From: Thermohalobaculum sp039026375
Lineage (GTDB): Bacteria > Pseudomonadota > Alphaproteobacteria > Rhodobacterales > Rhodobacteraceae
DNA length: 64,000 nt
Direction: 5' to 3'
NCBI GenBank assembly: GCA_039026375.1
Contig: JBCCML010000016.1
Location: 1-64,000, forward strand
Below the pieces are notes generated by a model, which worked only from the letters and a program-made list of their open reading frames with translations, did no database searches and was not told the origin of the DNA. Shown here piece by piece: positions 51,406 to 62,200 of this stretch. The position numbers and the translations under genes are program-made. Position 1 is the first letter of the stretch; every line of letters begins with the position of its first letter.

Positions 51406-53529
51406 TTACCCGTCCACCAGGGCCAGCCATCCGTCCTCGTCCAGCGTATCGATGCCGAGCTCTGCGGCCTTCTTCAGTTTCGAGCCCGCGCCCGGCCCTG
51501 CGACGACCAAGTCCGTCTTCGCCGATACAGACCCAGAGACCTTGGCGCCCAAAGCCTCGGCCCGGGCCTTGGCCTCGGCACGGCTCATCTTCTCCAGCGT
51601 GCCGGTGAAGACGATCGTTTTGCCGGCGACCGGGCTTTCCTGTGCCGGGGCTTCGGCGTCCTGCGGGGTGACATGGGTCAGCAGGCGGTCCAAGGCCGCC
51701 TCGTTCTGCGGGTCTGCAAAGAAGGCAATGGCGGCATCGGCCAGAATGGCCCCGACGCCGTCGATGGCCAGGATCGCCTCGCGATCGCCCGTCGTCATAG
51801 CTTGGTGGAATGCGTCCCATCGCAGGTATGTCCGGGCAAAGAGCCGCCCCGTCGTCTCGCCCACATGCCTGACGCCCAAGGCGAAGATGAAGCGTGCCAG
51901 ATCCGGGCTGCGCCGCTCATCGATGGCGGCAAAAAGGTTCTGGATCGACTTCTCATTGGTCGCGCGCCCCTTGGCGTCCCGTCGGTAGAGGTCGATCTCG
52001 CCGGCCTCCTGCCGCGTCTGGAGGGTGAAGATATCGGCGGGTTCCTTGATCAGGTCGTCCGCATGGAACGCTTCGATTTGCTTTGCGCCCAATCCTTCGA
52101 TGTCCAGCGCCGCGCGGCTGACGAAATGCTTCAATGCCTCGACCGCTTGGGCGGGACAGGTCAGCCCATTGGTGCAGCGGCGAACGGCTTCGCCCTCCTC
52201 ACGGACGGCCGGCGCACCGCAAATCGGACATGTTTCCGGCATGACGAATGGCACCGCCCAGTCCGGACGCTTCGACAGGTCGACATCCAACACCTTCGGG
52301 ATCACGTCGCCCGCCCGGTAGATCGTGACGGTATCGCCTTCGCGCAGATCGCGGCCTTCGCGGATTGGGGCGCCGTCCGAGCCGATGCCCGCGATGTAGT
52401 CTTCGTTGTGGAGCGTCGCGTTCGAGACGACGACCCCGCCGACCGTGACTGGCGTGAGGCGTGCCACCGGGCTGAGCGCGCCGGTGCGGCCAACCTGGAT
52501 TTCGATCTTCTCCAGAACCGTGGTGGCATATTCGGCGGGGAACTTGTGCGCGATGGCCCAGCGCGGCGTGGTCGAGCGGAACCCCAGGCGTGCCTGCCAG
52601 TCCAGCCGGTCCACCTTGTAGACAACGCCATCAATGTCGTAGGGCAGTTGCGCGCGTTGGCCTTCGATCATCCGGTAATGCGCCAGTAGGTCCTCGACGC
52701 TGTCACAGCGTTTGGTCAGTGGGTTGGTTTTGAGGCCCCAACCTGCAAAGGCCTCCACCACGCCAGATTGCGTCTCCGCCGGCAAGGTCTCGTGATCGCC
52801 CCAGGCATAGGCGAAGAAGCTGAGCGGCCGCGTGGCGGTAATCGCAGGGTCTAACTGGCGCAGCGATCCAGCAGCGAAGTTCCGGGGGTTGGCGTAGATT
52901 TTCTGGCCAGCCGCTTCCTGCTGGCGGTTCATCTCAGCGAAGGCGTCCTTGGCCATGTAGACCTCGCCGCGCACTTCGAAGACGTCGGGAAAATCGCCTG
53001 TCAGCGTGTGCGGGATATCCGTGATTGTGCGGGCATTGGCGGTGACGTTCTCGCCTTCCGTGCCGTCGCCACGGGTGGCGGCCTCGACCAAGACGCCGTT
53101 CTCGTAGCGCAGCGCCAGGCTGACGCCGTCGATCTTCGGCTCTGCGGTGATCGCGACGGGATCGTCGGCACTCAGGGACAGAAACCGACGAATCCTGTCC
53201 ACGAAATCGCGGACCTCTTCGTCGTCAAATGCGTTCGACAGGGACAGCATGGCTACGCGATGGCGCACCTTTGCGAACCCTTCGGCCGGGGCAGCACCAA
53301 CCTGGCGGGTCGGACTGTCCTTCGCCGCAAGATCGGGAAAAGCCTCCTCCAACTCCAGCAAACGGGCCTTCATCGCGTCGTACTCGGCGTCCGCTATCTC
53401 GGGCGCGTCGTGGGTGTGGTAGGCCGTGTTCGCGCGACGCAGTCCCCCCGACAAAAGGCCGATTTCGGCCTTGGCCTGCGCCTTGGTCATCTCGCTGACG
53501 GGCAAGTCTTTTACGGGCGTGTCGCTCAA
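51406..53529 (-). CDS. ligA: NAD-dependent DNA ligase LigA
   Basis: The 707-residue ligase has TAEPKIDGVSLALRYENG, where Lys is the AMP-acceptor. The zinc-binding CPICGAPAVREEGEAVRRC is followed by CPAQ, then HhH motifs. A C-terminal BRCT domain starts GKTIVFTGTLEKMSRAEA. It seals nicks in replication and repair. The start is TTG 53529 with GGAG about 8 nt upstream; the following residues match the family. An ATG 13 codons in is a less likely start. The gene is essential in most bacteria. Confidence 0.96.
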   Translation of the reverse strand: MSDTPVKDLPVSEMTKAQAKAEIGLLSGGLRRANTAYHTHDAPEIADAEYDAMKARLLELEEAFPDLAAKDSPTRQVGAAPAEGFAKVRHRVAMLSLSNAFDDEEVRDFVDRIRRFLSLSADDPVAITAEPKIDGVSLALRYENGVLVEAATRGDGTEGENVTANARTITDIPHTLTGDFPDVFEVRGEVYMAKDAFAEMNRQQEAAGQKIYANPRNFAAGSLRQLDPAITATRPLSFFAYAWGDHETLPAETQSGVVEAFAGWGLKTNPLTKRCDSVEDLLAHYRMIEGQRAQLPYDIDGVVYKVDRLDWQARLGFRSTTPRWAIAHKFPAEYATTVLEKIEIQVGRTGALSPVARLTPVTVGGVVVSNATLHNEDYIAGIGSDGAPIREGRDLREGDTVTIYRAGDVIPKVLDVDLSKRPDWAVPFVMPETCPICGAPAVREEGEAVRRCTNGLTCPAQAVEALKHFVSRAALDIEGLGAKQIEAFHADDLIKEPADIFTLQTRQEAGEIDLYRRDAKGRATNEKSIQNLFAAIDERRSPDLARFIFALGVRHVGETTGRLFARTYLRWDAFHQAMTTGDREAILAIDGVGAILADAAIAFFADPQNEAALDRLLTHVTPQDAEAPAQESPVAGKTIVFTGTLEKMSRAEAKARAEALGAKVSGSVSAKTDLVVAGPGAGSKLKKAAELGIDTLDEDGWLALVDG

Positions 53530-53613
53530 CGGTCAGGCTCCAGCAACGGTCTTAGCCAAGTGTGTCGCCCTGCCCGGAGGCGTCAAGCTTAGCGGGCGAC
53601 GTCATGCCAGATC

Positions 53614-54747
53614 TTAGACCAGATCATCGTCGCCTGCTTCGGCGCGTGTCTTGCCCGTGACATCCTGTGCCAGCGCCTCGGCCATGAAGGCGTCCAGCTT
53701 GCCGTCCAGCACGCCCTGGGTATCTGAGGTCTCCAGCTTGGTGCGCAGATCCTTGACCTGCTGGTAGGGCTGCAGGACGTAGTTGCGGATCTGGTGGCCC
53801 CAGCCGATATCGCCTTTGGCGTCGTGGGCGTCCTGGATCGCCTGGGTTCTCTTCTTCATTTCAAGGTCGTAGAGCCGCGCCCTCAAGGCCTTCATGGCGA
53901 TGTCGCGGTTCTGGTGCTGGGACTTTTCCGAGGAGGTGACCACGATCCCGGTCGGGATATGCGTGATCCGCACGGCCGAGTCGGTGGTGTTCACGTGCTG
54001 GCCACCCGCGCCGGACGATCGGTAGGTGTCGATCCGGATCTCGTTCGGCGGGATGTCGATCTCGATTGTGTCGTCGATCACCGGGTAAACCCAGACGGAC
54101 GAAAAGCTGGTATGGCGGCGCGCCTGGCTGTCGAAGGGGCTGATGCGGACCAGCCGGTGGACGCCGGATTCGGTCTTCAGCCAGCCAAAGGCGGAATCGC
54201 CCTTCACCTGGTAGGTGGCTGATTTGATGCCGGCCTCTTCCCCGGGCGACTCCGATTGAAGCTCGATCTTGAAGCCACGCGCCTCGGCCCAGCGCACATA
54301 CATGCGCGCTAGCATTTGCGCCCAGTCACAGCTTTCGGTGCCGCCCGCGCCGGAGTGGATTTCCAGAAAGGCGTCGTTGGCATCGGTCTCGCCCGACAGC
54401 AGTGCCTCGATCTCCGCTGCCGCTGCCTTTTCGCGAACCTCGGACAACGACGCTTCCGCGTCGCTGACGACGTCGGCGTCATCCTCCATCTCGCCAAGCT
54501 CGATCAGCTCGACATTGTCGGAAAGACCCATGGCCAGTTCTTTGTATCGGTCGATGGAATCGGAAAGCTTCTGGCGCTCACGCATGACCTTTTGGGCGTG
54601 GTCGGGATCGTTCCAAAGCTCGGGATCCTCAGCGCGCGCATTGAACTCTTCCAGGCGGTGCTCGGCCGTGTCCCAGCCGATCCGCTGGCGCAACAGCTCC
54701 AGCGACTTCTCTATCTCGGCAACCAGACTTTCGGTTTCTGCTTTCAT
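53614..54747 (-). CDS. prfB: Peptide chain release factor 2
   Basis: This 377-residue RF2 has the SPF tripeptide in RISPFDSQARR, which reads UGA, and the catalytic GGQ in SGAGGQHVNTTDSAV. Unlike the E. coli gene, the frame is open from ATG 54747 without a programmed +1 shift; no internal stop is seen near codon 25. It releases peptides at UGA and UAA. The amidase and PBP1A genes lie upstream on the same strand. Confidence 0.97.
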   Translation of the reverse strand: MKAETESLVAEIEKSLELLRQRIGWDTAEHRLEEFNARAEDPELWNDPDHAQKVMRERQKLSDSIDRYKELAMGLSDNVELIELGEMEDDADVVSDAEASLSEVREKAAAAEIEALLSGETDANDAFLEIHSGAGGTESCDWAQMLARMYVRWAEARGFKIELQSESPGEEAGIKSATYQVKGDSAFGWLKTESGVHRLVRISPFDSQARRHTSFSSVWVYPVIDDTIEIDIPPNEIRIDTYRSSGAGGQHVNTTDSAVRITHIPTGIVVTSSEKSQHQNRDIAMKALRARLYDLEMKKRTQAIQDAHDAKGDIGWGHQIRNYVLQPYQQVKDLRTKLETSDTQGVLDGKLDAFMAEALAQDVTGKTRAEAGDDDLV

Positions 54748-54866
54748 CTTCGACCTTCCCGCGGCGGGCCGCTTAGATAGCCGCTGCTCCGGGGCAGGAC
54801 AAGCACGGCAGGTTCGGGGTGATCAGATGGATTGGGAACTGAGACGGGCGCGCGGTATTGGCGTGA

Positions 54867-57437
54867 TCAGTAGACCCCGCCAGTGCCCAGGCCAATGGTG
54901 CCACCGCCGATACCAGTGCCGCCGCCACCTTCGCCGCCGGTGTCCCCGATGGGCGTGTCGTCGCCTTCCGGCAGGATGTAGGGCAGATCCGAGCCATAGG
55001 CGCCAAACAACTCGCTATCGTCCGCAAGTGCCAGACAGTTTGACCGGCAAGAGGCGATCTCGGCCTCGACCCCCGTCTCGTAGACCTCGACCATCACATG
55101 CGGCCCTTCGGCATCGTCGGGCAGACGCTCGCCGGTATCACGGTGGACTTTGATCGTCACCACGCCGCTGCCGGCCGGCGCCCGGAACCGCCCAGGGGAG
55201 CGGGTCTTCATCGCTTCGGCCATAAACTCGCGGAACACGGGACCGCAAAGTGTGCCGCCATAGGCACCCCGACCCATCGGTGTCGGCTGGTCGAAGCCGA
55301 TGAAGCACCCTGCGACCATGTTGGCGGTGAAGCCGATGAACCAGGCGTCTTTTGCGTCGTTGGTCGTGCCGGTCTTGCCGGCCACCGGGAAGCCGAGCCC
55401 GCCCACTGTGCGGTTGGCCGTGCCGCGGGAGACCACGCCCTCCATCATCGCGACCAACTGGTAGGCTGTGGTCGGGTCCATGATCTGGCTGCGTTGATCG
55501 AACAGGATCGGTTGGCGATCCGGGCCAAACTCATCGGTATCGCAGCCCTGGCAGTAGCGCGGATCGTGGCTGTAGAGCGTCTTGCCGTGGCGGTCCTGGA
55601 TACGGTCAATCAGGGTAGGCACCACGCGTCGCCCGCCATTCGCGAACATCCCGTAGGCGGCGACCATCTGGTAGAGCGTGGTCTCACCGGCCCCTAGCGC
55701 AAAGGAAAGATGCTCGGGCATATCATTGTAGACGCCGAAGCGCTCGGCATAGATGCCCACCCGGTCCATGCCGACGGCCTGTGCAATACGCACGGTCATC
55801 AGGTTCTTCGAGAGCTCCAGCCCTCGTTGCAGAGGTAGCGGTCCCGAGAAGTCACCACTGGAATTCTTCGGCCGCCAGACCTGCCGGCCTTCGCCCACGA
55901 CAATGGGCGCATCCAGCACGATCGTGTCTGGCGAATAGCCTACATCAAGCGCTGCCGCGTAGATGAACGGTTTGAAACTGGATCCTGGCTGACGCTGCGC
56001 TTGGGTGGCGCGGTTGAAGGCCGAGTGGTCGTAGGAGAAGCCCCCCTGGAGGGCCAGCACCCGTCCGGAGTGCGGGTCCATGGCCATAAAGGCACCCTGC
56101 ACCCCCGGGGTTTGGCGGAGCGACCAGCCGTCCTCCTCGCGCATGACAAACACGACGTCCCCGCGCGCGAGCACTTGGTTCATGCCGCGTGGGCGGATCT
56201 GGTCCTCTCCCGCTCGGCTGATCCATTGGCGTTCGCGCGCCCAGGTGAGGCGCACTTCCCCGGGGGCCTTGCCCTCGGCGGCTTCGTCGGTGCCGAGCGC
56301 GCCGACAATCGCCGACTGGCCAACAACCTCCAGAACGACCGCCACGTTCCATTCCTCGATGTCCGAGGGTACGTCGACCGCGGGAAGCAGCTCCCGCCAC
56401 AGACCGACCTCGCCATTGGCAATCTCAGGAATGGTGCCGATTGGACCGCGATAGAGGCCCCTGCCCCGGTCATAGCGCTCCAGACCCCGGCGCAAGGCCT
56501 TCACGGCGATAGCCTGCAATTCGTCGTCGATCGTCGCACGAACAGCCAACCCTCCGCGGTAGAGTTGCCGCTCGCCCACTTCGCTGATCAGCTGGCGGCG
56601 GACCTCCTCGGCAAAGTATGTTGGGCGCGTGCGTTGGATCAGCGCCGGACGGTTCAAGTTCAGCTCTGTCTCAAGCGGTAGAGCAACGACCTGATCATAG
56701 GTTGCCTGGTCGATGGCGCCGTTGCGGTACATCTGCCCCAGCACGTAATTCCGGCGCCCCATCGCGCGCTCGTAGTTGTTGACGGGATGCAGCGTTGACG
56801 GGGCCTTTGGCAACGCCGCCAGATACGCGGCTTCGTGCGGCAGCAGCTCCTCCAACGTCTTGTCGAAGTAGTTCTCGGCCGCCGCGACGACCCCGTGGCT
56901 GCGCGCGCCAAGATAAATGTCGTTCAGGTAAAGCTCCAGGATCGTGTCCTTGGACATCGATGCTTCGACCCGTACGGCCAGGATCGCTTCCTTGATCTTA
57001 CGCTCAAAGGTGCGGTCGTCGCCGACCAGAAAGTTCTTCATCACCTGTTGGGTAATGGTCGATGCACCGGCCAGACGGCGCGACTGGCCGGACAGCCGGG
57101 CCTTGGTGAAGGCGCTGATTTCTCGGATGATGCCCCGGATGTCGACGCCCGGGTGGGAATAAAAGTTCTTATCCTCCGCCGACAGGAAGGCGTCGATGAC
57201 GACGGGCGGCACCTCGTCGATTGGCACAAATATCCGACGTTCGCGGGCAAATTCGGCGATGATCTGCCCCTCGCCTGAATAGACGCGGCTGAGCATCTTG
57301 GGCTGGTAGTTCCGCAGCTCTTCGTAACTTGGCAGTTCCGCGCCATAGATCCGGACAAGCGCAGCAATCCCCCCAACCATGAAGAACACGGCCAGGGCGG
57401 CATTGGAAAACAGCGATGCAACCAGTCTGATCAGCAT
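54867..57437 (-). CDS. mrcA: Penicillin-binding protein 1A
   Basis: The bifunctional class A PBP has about 856 residues. An N-terminal membrane anchor is followed by the glycosyltransferase domain, with the catalytic Glu in SAEDKNFYSHPGVD. The transpeptidase has SxxK in GSSFKPF, SKN in LELSKNLMT and KTG in VAGKTGTTND. It polymerises and cross-links peptidoglycan at the inner membrane. ATG 57437 matches the family start, but the RBS AGGAG is 30 nt upstream, separated by a 13-bp tandem duplication. A start at 57539 adds 34 unrelated residues. The C-terminal tail is Gly-rich. Confidence 0.94.
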   Translation of the reverse strand: MLIRLVASLFSNAALAVFFMVGGIAALVRIYGAELPSYEELRNYQPKMLSRVYSGEGQIIAEFARERRIFVPIDEVPPVVIDAFLSAEDKNFYSHPGVDIRGIIREISAFTKARLSGQSRRLAGASTITQQVMKNFLVGDDRTFERKIKEAILAVRVEASMSKDTILELYLNDIYLGARSHGVVAAAENYFDKTLEELLPHEAAYLAALPKAPSTLHPVNNYERAMGRRNYVLGQMYRNGAIDQATYDQVVALPLETELNLNRPALIQRTRPTYFAEEVRRQLISEVGERQLYRGGLAVRATIDDELQAIAVKALRRGLERYDRGRGLYRGPIGTIPEIANGEVGLWRELLPAVDVPSDIEEWNVAVVLEVVGQSAIVGALGTDEAAEGKAPGEVRLTWARERQWISRAGEDQIRPRGMNQVLARGDVVFVMREEDGWSLRQTPGVQGAFMAMDPHSGRVLALQGGFSYDHSAFNRATQAQRQPGSSFKPFIYAAALDVGYSPDTIVLDAPIVVGEGRQVWRPKNSSGDFSGPLPLQRGLELSKNLMTVRIAQAVGMDRVGIYAERFGVYNDMPEHLSFALGAGETTLYQMVAAYGMFANGGRRVVPTLIDRIQDRHGKTLYSHDPRYCQGCDTDEFGPDRQPILFDQRSQIMDPTTAYQLVAMMEGVVSRGTANRTVGGLGFPVAGKTGTTNDAKDAWFIGFTANMVAGCFIGFDQPTPMGRGAYGGTLCGPVFREFMAEAMKTRSPGRFRAPAGSGVVTIKVHRDTGERLPDDAEGPHVMVEVYETGVEAEIASCRSNCLALADDSELFGAYGSDLPYILPEGDDTPIGDTGGEGGGGTGIGGGTIGLGTGGVY

Positions 57438-57438
57438 T

Positions 57439-57464
57439 GCGTTGTGTCTGAGCGTTGTGTCTGA
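57439..57464 (-). repeat. 13-bp tandem duplication before PBP1A start
   Basis: Two exact copies of TCAGACACAACGC (sense of the minus strand; 57439-57451 and 57452-57464) lie between AGGAG (57468-57472) and ATG 57437. The spacing from the AGGAG to ATG is therefore 30 nt; with no copies it would be about 4. The unit is not a multiple of 3, so it would also change the frame of any upstream extension. Confidence 0.7.
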
Positions 57465-57546
57465 AGACTCCTGCGTGTTAACGGCGTCATACGGCAAGTC
57501 CGGTGACGCCACTAGTCTTTCGTCCGACCGCCGTGGCATTTTTGCG

Positions 57547-58746
57547 TCAACGTGGTGTCAGAAAGCCAGGACTCGCCTCAGCCCGCCAGCGTGCAATCCC
57601 ATCCGCAACCAGGGATGCCGTCAGTGCACGCCACTCTGGGTCTGCGAACCGCGCACGGTCGGCACCACTGTTCAGAAAACCCAATTCCAGTAAGATCGAT
57701 GGAATATCAGGCGCTTTCAACACCCGGAAGTTGGCTTCGCGAAGGGGCCGTGACCGCAAAAGTCGGACCTGCCCGGTCAGCGTCGCCAGCATGGCATTGG
57801 CGAGTTTGGCAGACTCGACCTTGGTGCCCCGCTGAGCCAATTCGATCAGCACCATTGTCAGATCGTCATCCTGCCCGCCCAAATCGATTCCTGCCAACAG
57901 ATCGACGCGGTTCTCGCGTTCGGCCAAAGCTGCTGCGGCCGCGTCCGTCGCCTTCTCGGACAGGCGATAAATCGAGATGCCGCTGGCAACGCCCTCCTCT
58001 AACTGATCAATGTGGATGGAAATCAGCACATGCGCCTTAGCCCGATGGGCACGTTCAACGCGCTCTGCAAGCGGAACGAACACGTCTGTGTCCCGGATCA
58101 GATAGGCCTGATAGCCCGGTCTTTGATCCAGTTCTGCGGCCAGTTCCTTCGCAAAGGTCAGGGTGACAGCCTTTTCCGTAACCCCTTCGAAGGACGCGCC
58201 GGGGTCCACTCCACCGTGGCCCGCGTCCAGCGCGATCACAATGTCACCGGCCACCGGGGCGGGCACCTCCGGCGGCGTTCCTTGCCATCGGGCCATTTCT
58301 GGCGCACCGGCGCGCGCATCAAATGCCGCCTGTGTCGAGAGCGACAGGTCCAGCACCAAGCGTGCGGGCACGTCTTCTTCTGGGGTAGAAACGTAGGCGC
58401 GATCGACAGCGACAGGTTCCGCCAACTCGAGCACCATTCTGGCGCGATCCGCGCGAAACAGTCCAAAACGCCCCTTAGCGACATAGGGAACATCTTCGAA
58501 GGACCCTTCCGGCAAATCCCAATTCATGGCGGGAAAGTCCAACACAAGGCGGTTTGGATTGGTCAAAGTGAAGATCGAGAAGGCCGGGGGTTCGGAGAAA
58601 TGCAGTGTCAGGCGGACGCTTTCGCCCCCGGCACCATGGCTGACGCCTACGACCTCGGGCACAGGTTGGGCCCAGCTTTGGATCGCCCAAACAAGGCTAA
58701 TCAGTGCCGGAACCAATGCCCGGCAGACGCGTTGACGTGCCCACAT
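57547..58746 (-). CDS. N-acetylmuramoyl-L-alanine amidase (AmiC type)
   Basis: The 399-residue periplasmic zinc amidase has a signal peptide (VCRALVPALISLVWAIQSWA) and then an AMIN domain (about residues 35-140) that targets the division site. The catalytic domain has AGHGGVDPGA, VTEKAVTL, SIHID and LELGFL, which supply the zinc ligands and the catalytic glutamate. It cleaves the amide bond between MurNAc and the stem peptide. The stop lies 7 bp before the longest PBP1A reading frame, so the two cell-wall genes are in one operon. Confidence 0.92.
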   Translation of the reverse strand: MWARQRVCRALVPALISLVWAIQSWAQPVPEVVGVSHGAGGESVRLTLHFSEPPAFSIFTLTNPNRLVLDFPAMNWDLPEGSFEDVPYVAKGRFGLFRADRARMVLELAEPVAVDRAYVSTPEEDVPARLVLDLSLSTQAAFDARAGAPEMARWQGTPPEVPAPVAGDIVIALDAGHGGVDPGASFEGVTEKAVTLTFAKELAAELDQRPGYQAYLIRDTDVFVPLAERVERAHRAKAHVLISIHIDQLEEGVASGISIYRLSEKATDAAAAALAERENRVDLLAGIDLGGQDDDLTMVLIELAQRGTKVESAKLANAMLATLTGQVRLLRSRPLREANFRVLKAPDIPSILLELGFLNSGADRARFADPEWRALTASLVADGIARWRAEASPGFLTPR

Positions 58747-59221
58747 GCTCGAACCGCCATTCTAATTTATCGTTGCCGTACGGTATCATATCCGAAATCT
58801 CCGCAAAATCGGATTGTCATCACTGAATAGCTCGGGCTATACGCAACCCTGGCTAGAGCAATTATGCGACAGCCGCGCCTGCCCCTCGCCGATATCCGAT
58901 CGATGCGATGTCGGACCGAAATACCCGGGACATGGTTTGCGGCAGCGTAGGGCGGCATTAGCGGGCTGACTGCCCGCCCACCCGCTCGGCACTGGCCGAT
59001 GTGGCGACTTTCGCCAGCAGAGTTCACACGTGCCGAAGTCAGGCACCGCGAAGAGAGAAGATGACCAAAGCACTCGATCCGAATTGGACGCTGCCCCTGG
59101 ACGAACCCGTCCAGCCCGCAGCGCTTGCGGATAGAGGCTGGGCATCAGCAAAAAGAAAGCGGCACAATTTCAGCGGCGATCCGCCCACAGGCGGCGCGTT
59201 TGACTTGTGCCGGGATATAAC
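58747..59221 (+). promoter_or_regulatory. Long leader region upstream of rne
   Basis: This region of about 475 bp between divergent genes has no gene with a family. It contains the 8-bp palindrome CCGTACGG near 58776 and a hairpin with arms GCGGGC (58961-58966) and GCCCGC (58972-58977). An open frame from ATG 59061 has AGAGAAG upstream and runs into rne out of frame (to 59354). In other bacteria RNase E controls its own mRNA through a structured 5' UTR; a similar role here is inference. Confidence 0.4.
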
Positions 59222-62200
59222 ATGGCCAAGAAAATGCTTATCGATGCCACCCACCCGGAGGAGACCCGGGTCGTGGTGGTCGATGGACAGAAAGTCGAAG
59301 ATTTCGATTTCGAGTCCATCACAAAAAGACAACTCGCCGGGAACATCTATCTAGCCAAGGTTACGCGGGTCGAGCCGTCCCTTCAGGCTGCCTTTGTCGA
59401 TTATGGCGGGAACCGGCACGGTTTTCTGGCCTTCTCGGAAATCCACCCGGATTATTACCAGATCCCGGTCGCAGATCGCGAAGCGCTGATAGAAGAAGAA
59501 CGGCGCGAAGAAGAGGCGCGGAAGGCACGCGAAGACAATGGCGGGGGCGAGGATACGTCGTCCAAATCCCGCCGGGGCGGACGAGGTCGTCGCCGGAAAT
59601 CATCAGATACGGTCGAAGAGGGTAGCAAACCGGCTGCCGCTGGCGCAGAGGTTGCCGGCCTTGAAGTGATTGATCTGGATGATGCGGCCGGTGGTGCATC
59701 CGCCGATGCCGAACCACTGGGCCTGGAGGTCGCCGAGACCCCAGATCCGGCTTCGAAATCGGAGGCCGCTTCGGTTGATGCGACGTCACCGGATGATACC
59801 GAGGCAGCCGAACAACCCGGTTCCGACGAGGCGGATGTGGAGGCGGTCGAAGCCTCGTCGGCCGAGGAGCCAGTAGAACCGGCACCTGCCGCAGAAGATG
59901 TCGAAATCAAAGCGGCCGAGGCGCCGGTCGAGCCCGCGCTTGACGGGTCCGATGCTATTGCAGCCGAAGAAACGCCAGCCGCCGAGCCACCATCCGACCC
60001 AAAGTCGATGGCGGAAAGTGCGGGTCTAGAAGACGAAGAGCGTGTGTCTGGCGATGTCGGATCAACCGAGGCCCGCACCAAGACTCAGGACGACGAAAGA
60101 TCCGGCGCCGGTGGAGAGGACCAACCAGAGACTCCGGCAGAAACGGCTACTGAACAGGCAGAGGCAGCCATTGAAGATCCCGCCCCCGCCACTTCGGACG
60201 AAGCGGGAGTACAGGAAGGCTCCGCGACTGCGGAGGCTTCGGACGACCAAATCGAAGAAATTTCAGCCGAAGAGCAGCCTGCGTTAGAGGCTGACGCCCA
60301 TCCGCTGGAGACTGAATCGAACGCGGGCGAAGCTGAACCGGCCGAAGGAGAGGTTATCGACGGCGAGACAGCGACCCAAGAAGGCTCATCCGACGAGCCT
60401 GACGATAGTGACGCCGAAGGTGGCCGTTCCGGCAAGCGCGGTCGCCGTCGCCGCGGTCGCAAACCCAAATCGGAAGAGAAGGCAAAGACCGCTGACAAGG
60501 ATGGCGAGCCCGCCGAAGAAGACGCTGAAGACGGCGATATCGAATCGATCGGTGCGGAAGACACCCTGGAGGAGGCAGCGCGCGCCCGAACGCGCCTGCG
60601 CCGCCGGTACAAAATCCAGGACGTCATCAAAGTTCGCCAGATCCTTCTGGTTCAGGTCGTCAAAGAAGAGCGTGGCAACAAGGGTGCCGCGCTGACAACC
60701 TACCTGTCGCTGGCCGGGCGGTACTGCGTCCTGATGCCAAACACGGCCCGCGGCGGCGGCATCAGCCGCAAGATCACCAATGCGCCGGATCGCAAGCGCC
60801 TGCGCGAAGTTATCGGCGAAATGGATGTGCCCCAGGGCATGGGCCTGATCGTGCGGACAGCCGGCGCAGAGCGCACGCGCGCCGAGATCAAGCGCGATTA
60901 CGAGTTCCTGATCCGTCAATGGGAACAGATTCGCGAGCTGACGCTGAAGTCGATCGCGCCGACGCTGATCTACGAGGAAGGCTCGCTGATCAAACGCTCG
61001 ATCCGCGACATCTACTCCAAGGAAATCGATCAGATCCAGGTCGAAGGCGACCACGGCTATCGCGAAGCAAAAGAGTACATGAAGATGCTCATGCCCAGCC
61101 ACGCCAAGAACGTGCAGCCCTATACGGATCAGATCCCGCTGTTCAGCCGCTATCAGGTGGAGAGCTACCTGAACGGCATGTTCAACCCGACCTGCCAGCT
61201 GAAATCGGGTGGCTATATCGTCATCGGCGTCACGGAAGCACTGGTGGCGATTGACGTGAACTCGGGCCGGGCGACGAAGCAAGGCTCGATCGAGGAAACC
61301 GCGCTGCAGACCAACCTGGAAGCTTGCGACGAGGTTGCACGCCAATTGCGGCTTCGGGACCTGGCAGGGCTGATTGTCATTGACTTTATCGACATGGACG
61401 AGAACCGGAACAACCGGGCGGTCGAGAAGCGGATGAAGGACCGTCTGAAGAACGACCGTGCGCGGATCCAGGTTGGACGAATTTCAGGCTTTGGCCTGAT
61501 GGAGATGTCGCGCCAACGTTTGCGCCCTGGCATGCTGGAGGCAACGACCCAGCCCTGCCCCCATTGCATGGGCACAGGCCTGATCCGGTCCGACGAAAGC
61601 ATGTCGTTGTCCATCCTACGTGAGGTCGAGGAGGAGGCACTCCGCGGACGCTCGAACGAGATCAACGTGCGTGCCCCCGTCGACGTCGCAAATTACCTGA
61701 TCAACAACAAACGCCCGCACATTGCTCAACTGGAAGCACGCCACAGTATTCAGATGAACGTGCTGGCGACGCCGACACTGACCAGCCCCAACTTCGAGTT
61801 GGAACGCACGAAGTCCTCCACCCCTCGACCGCAGCGCCAAACAGACGTGGTCAGCGCAAGCTCGGTAGGGAACGAAGATTTAGACGAGGCCGAAGTTGAC
61901 GTGCTGACCGATGGGGATGACCAGGGTCTACCTCGGGACGGCAGCACCGACGAACGCGGTGGGCGCAGGCGGCGTGGCAAGCGCGGCGGTCGACGCCGGC
62001 GCGGCGAGGGCGAGGGCGAAGAGGGCGAAAGCCAAACCGCAGAGGCCGGCGAAGAAACCTCGGAAGAAGATGAAGACGGCCGGGGACGCAACAGAAATCG
62101 ACGCGGCCGCGGTCGTCGGCGCGGCGGACGCGGGCGTAAGGGCGGCGATGGTGGCGAGGGCGACAGCACGGCTGAAAACGGAGCTGAAGCCTCCACAGAT

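Noticed and set aside
53614..54747. Programmed frameshift in prfB
   Set aside because: The frame is open from ATG to stop with no internal UGA near codon 25; an uninterrupted prfB as in many alphaproteobacteria.
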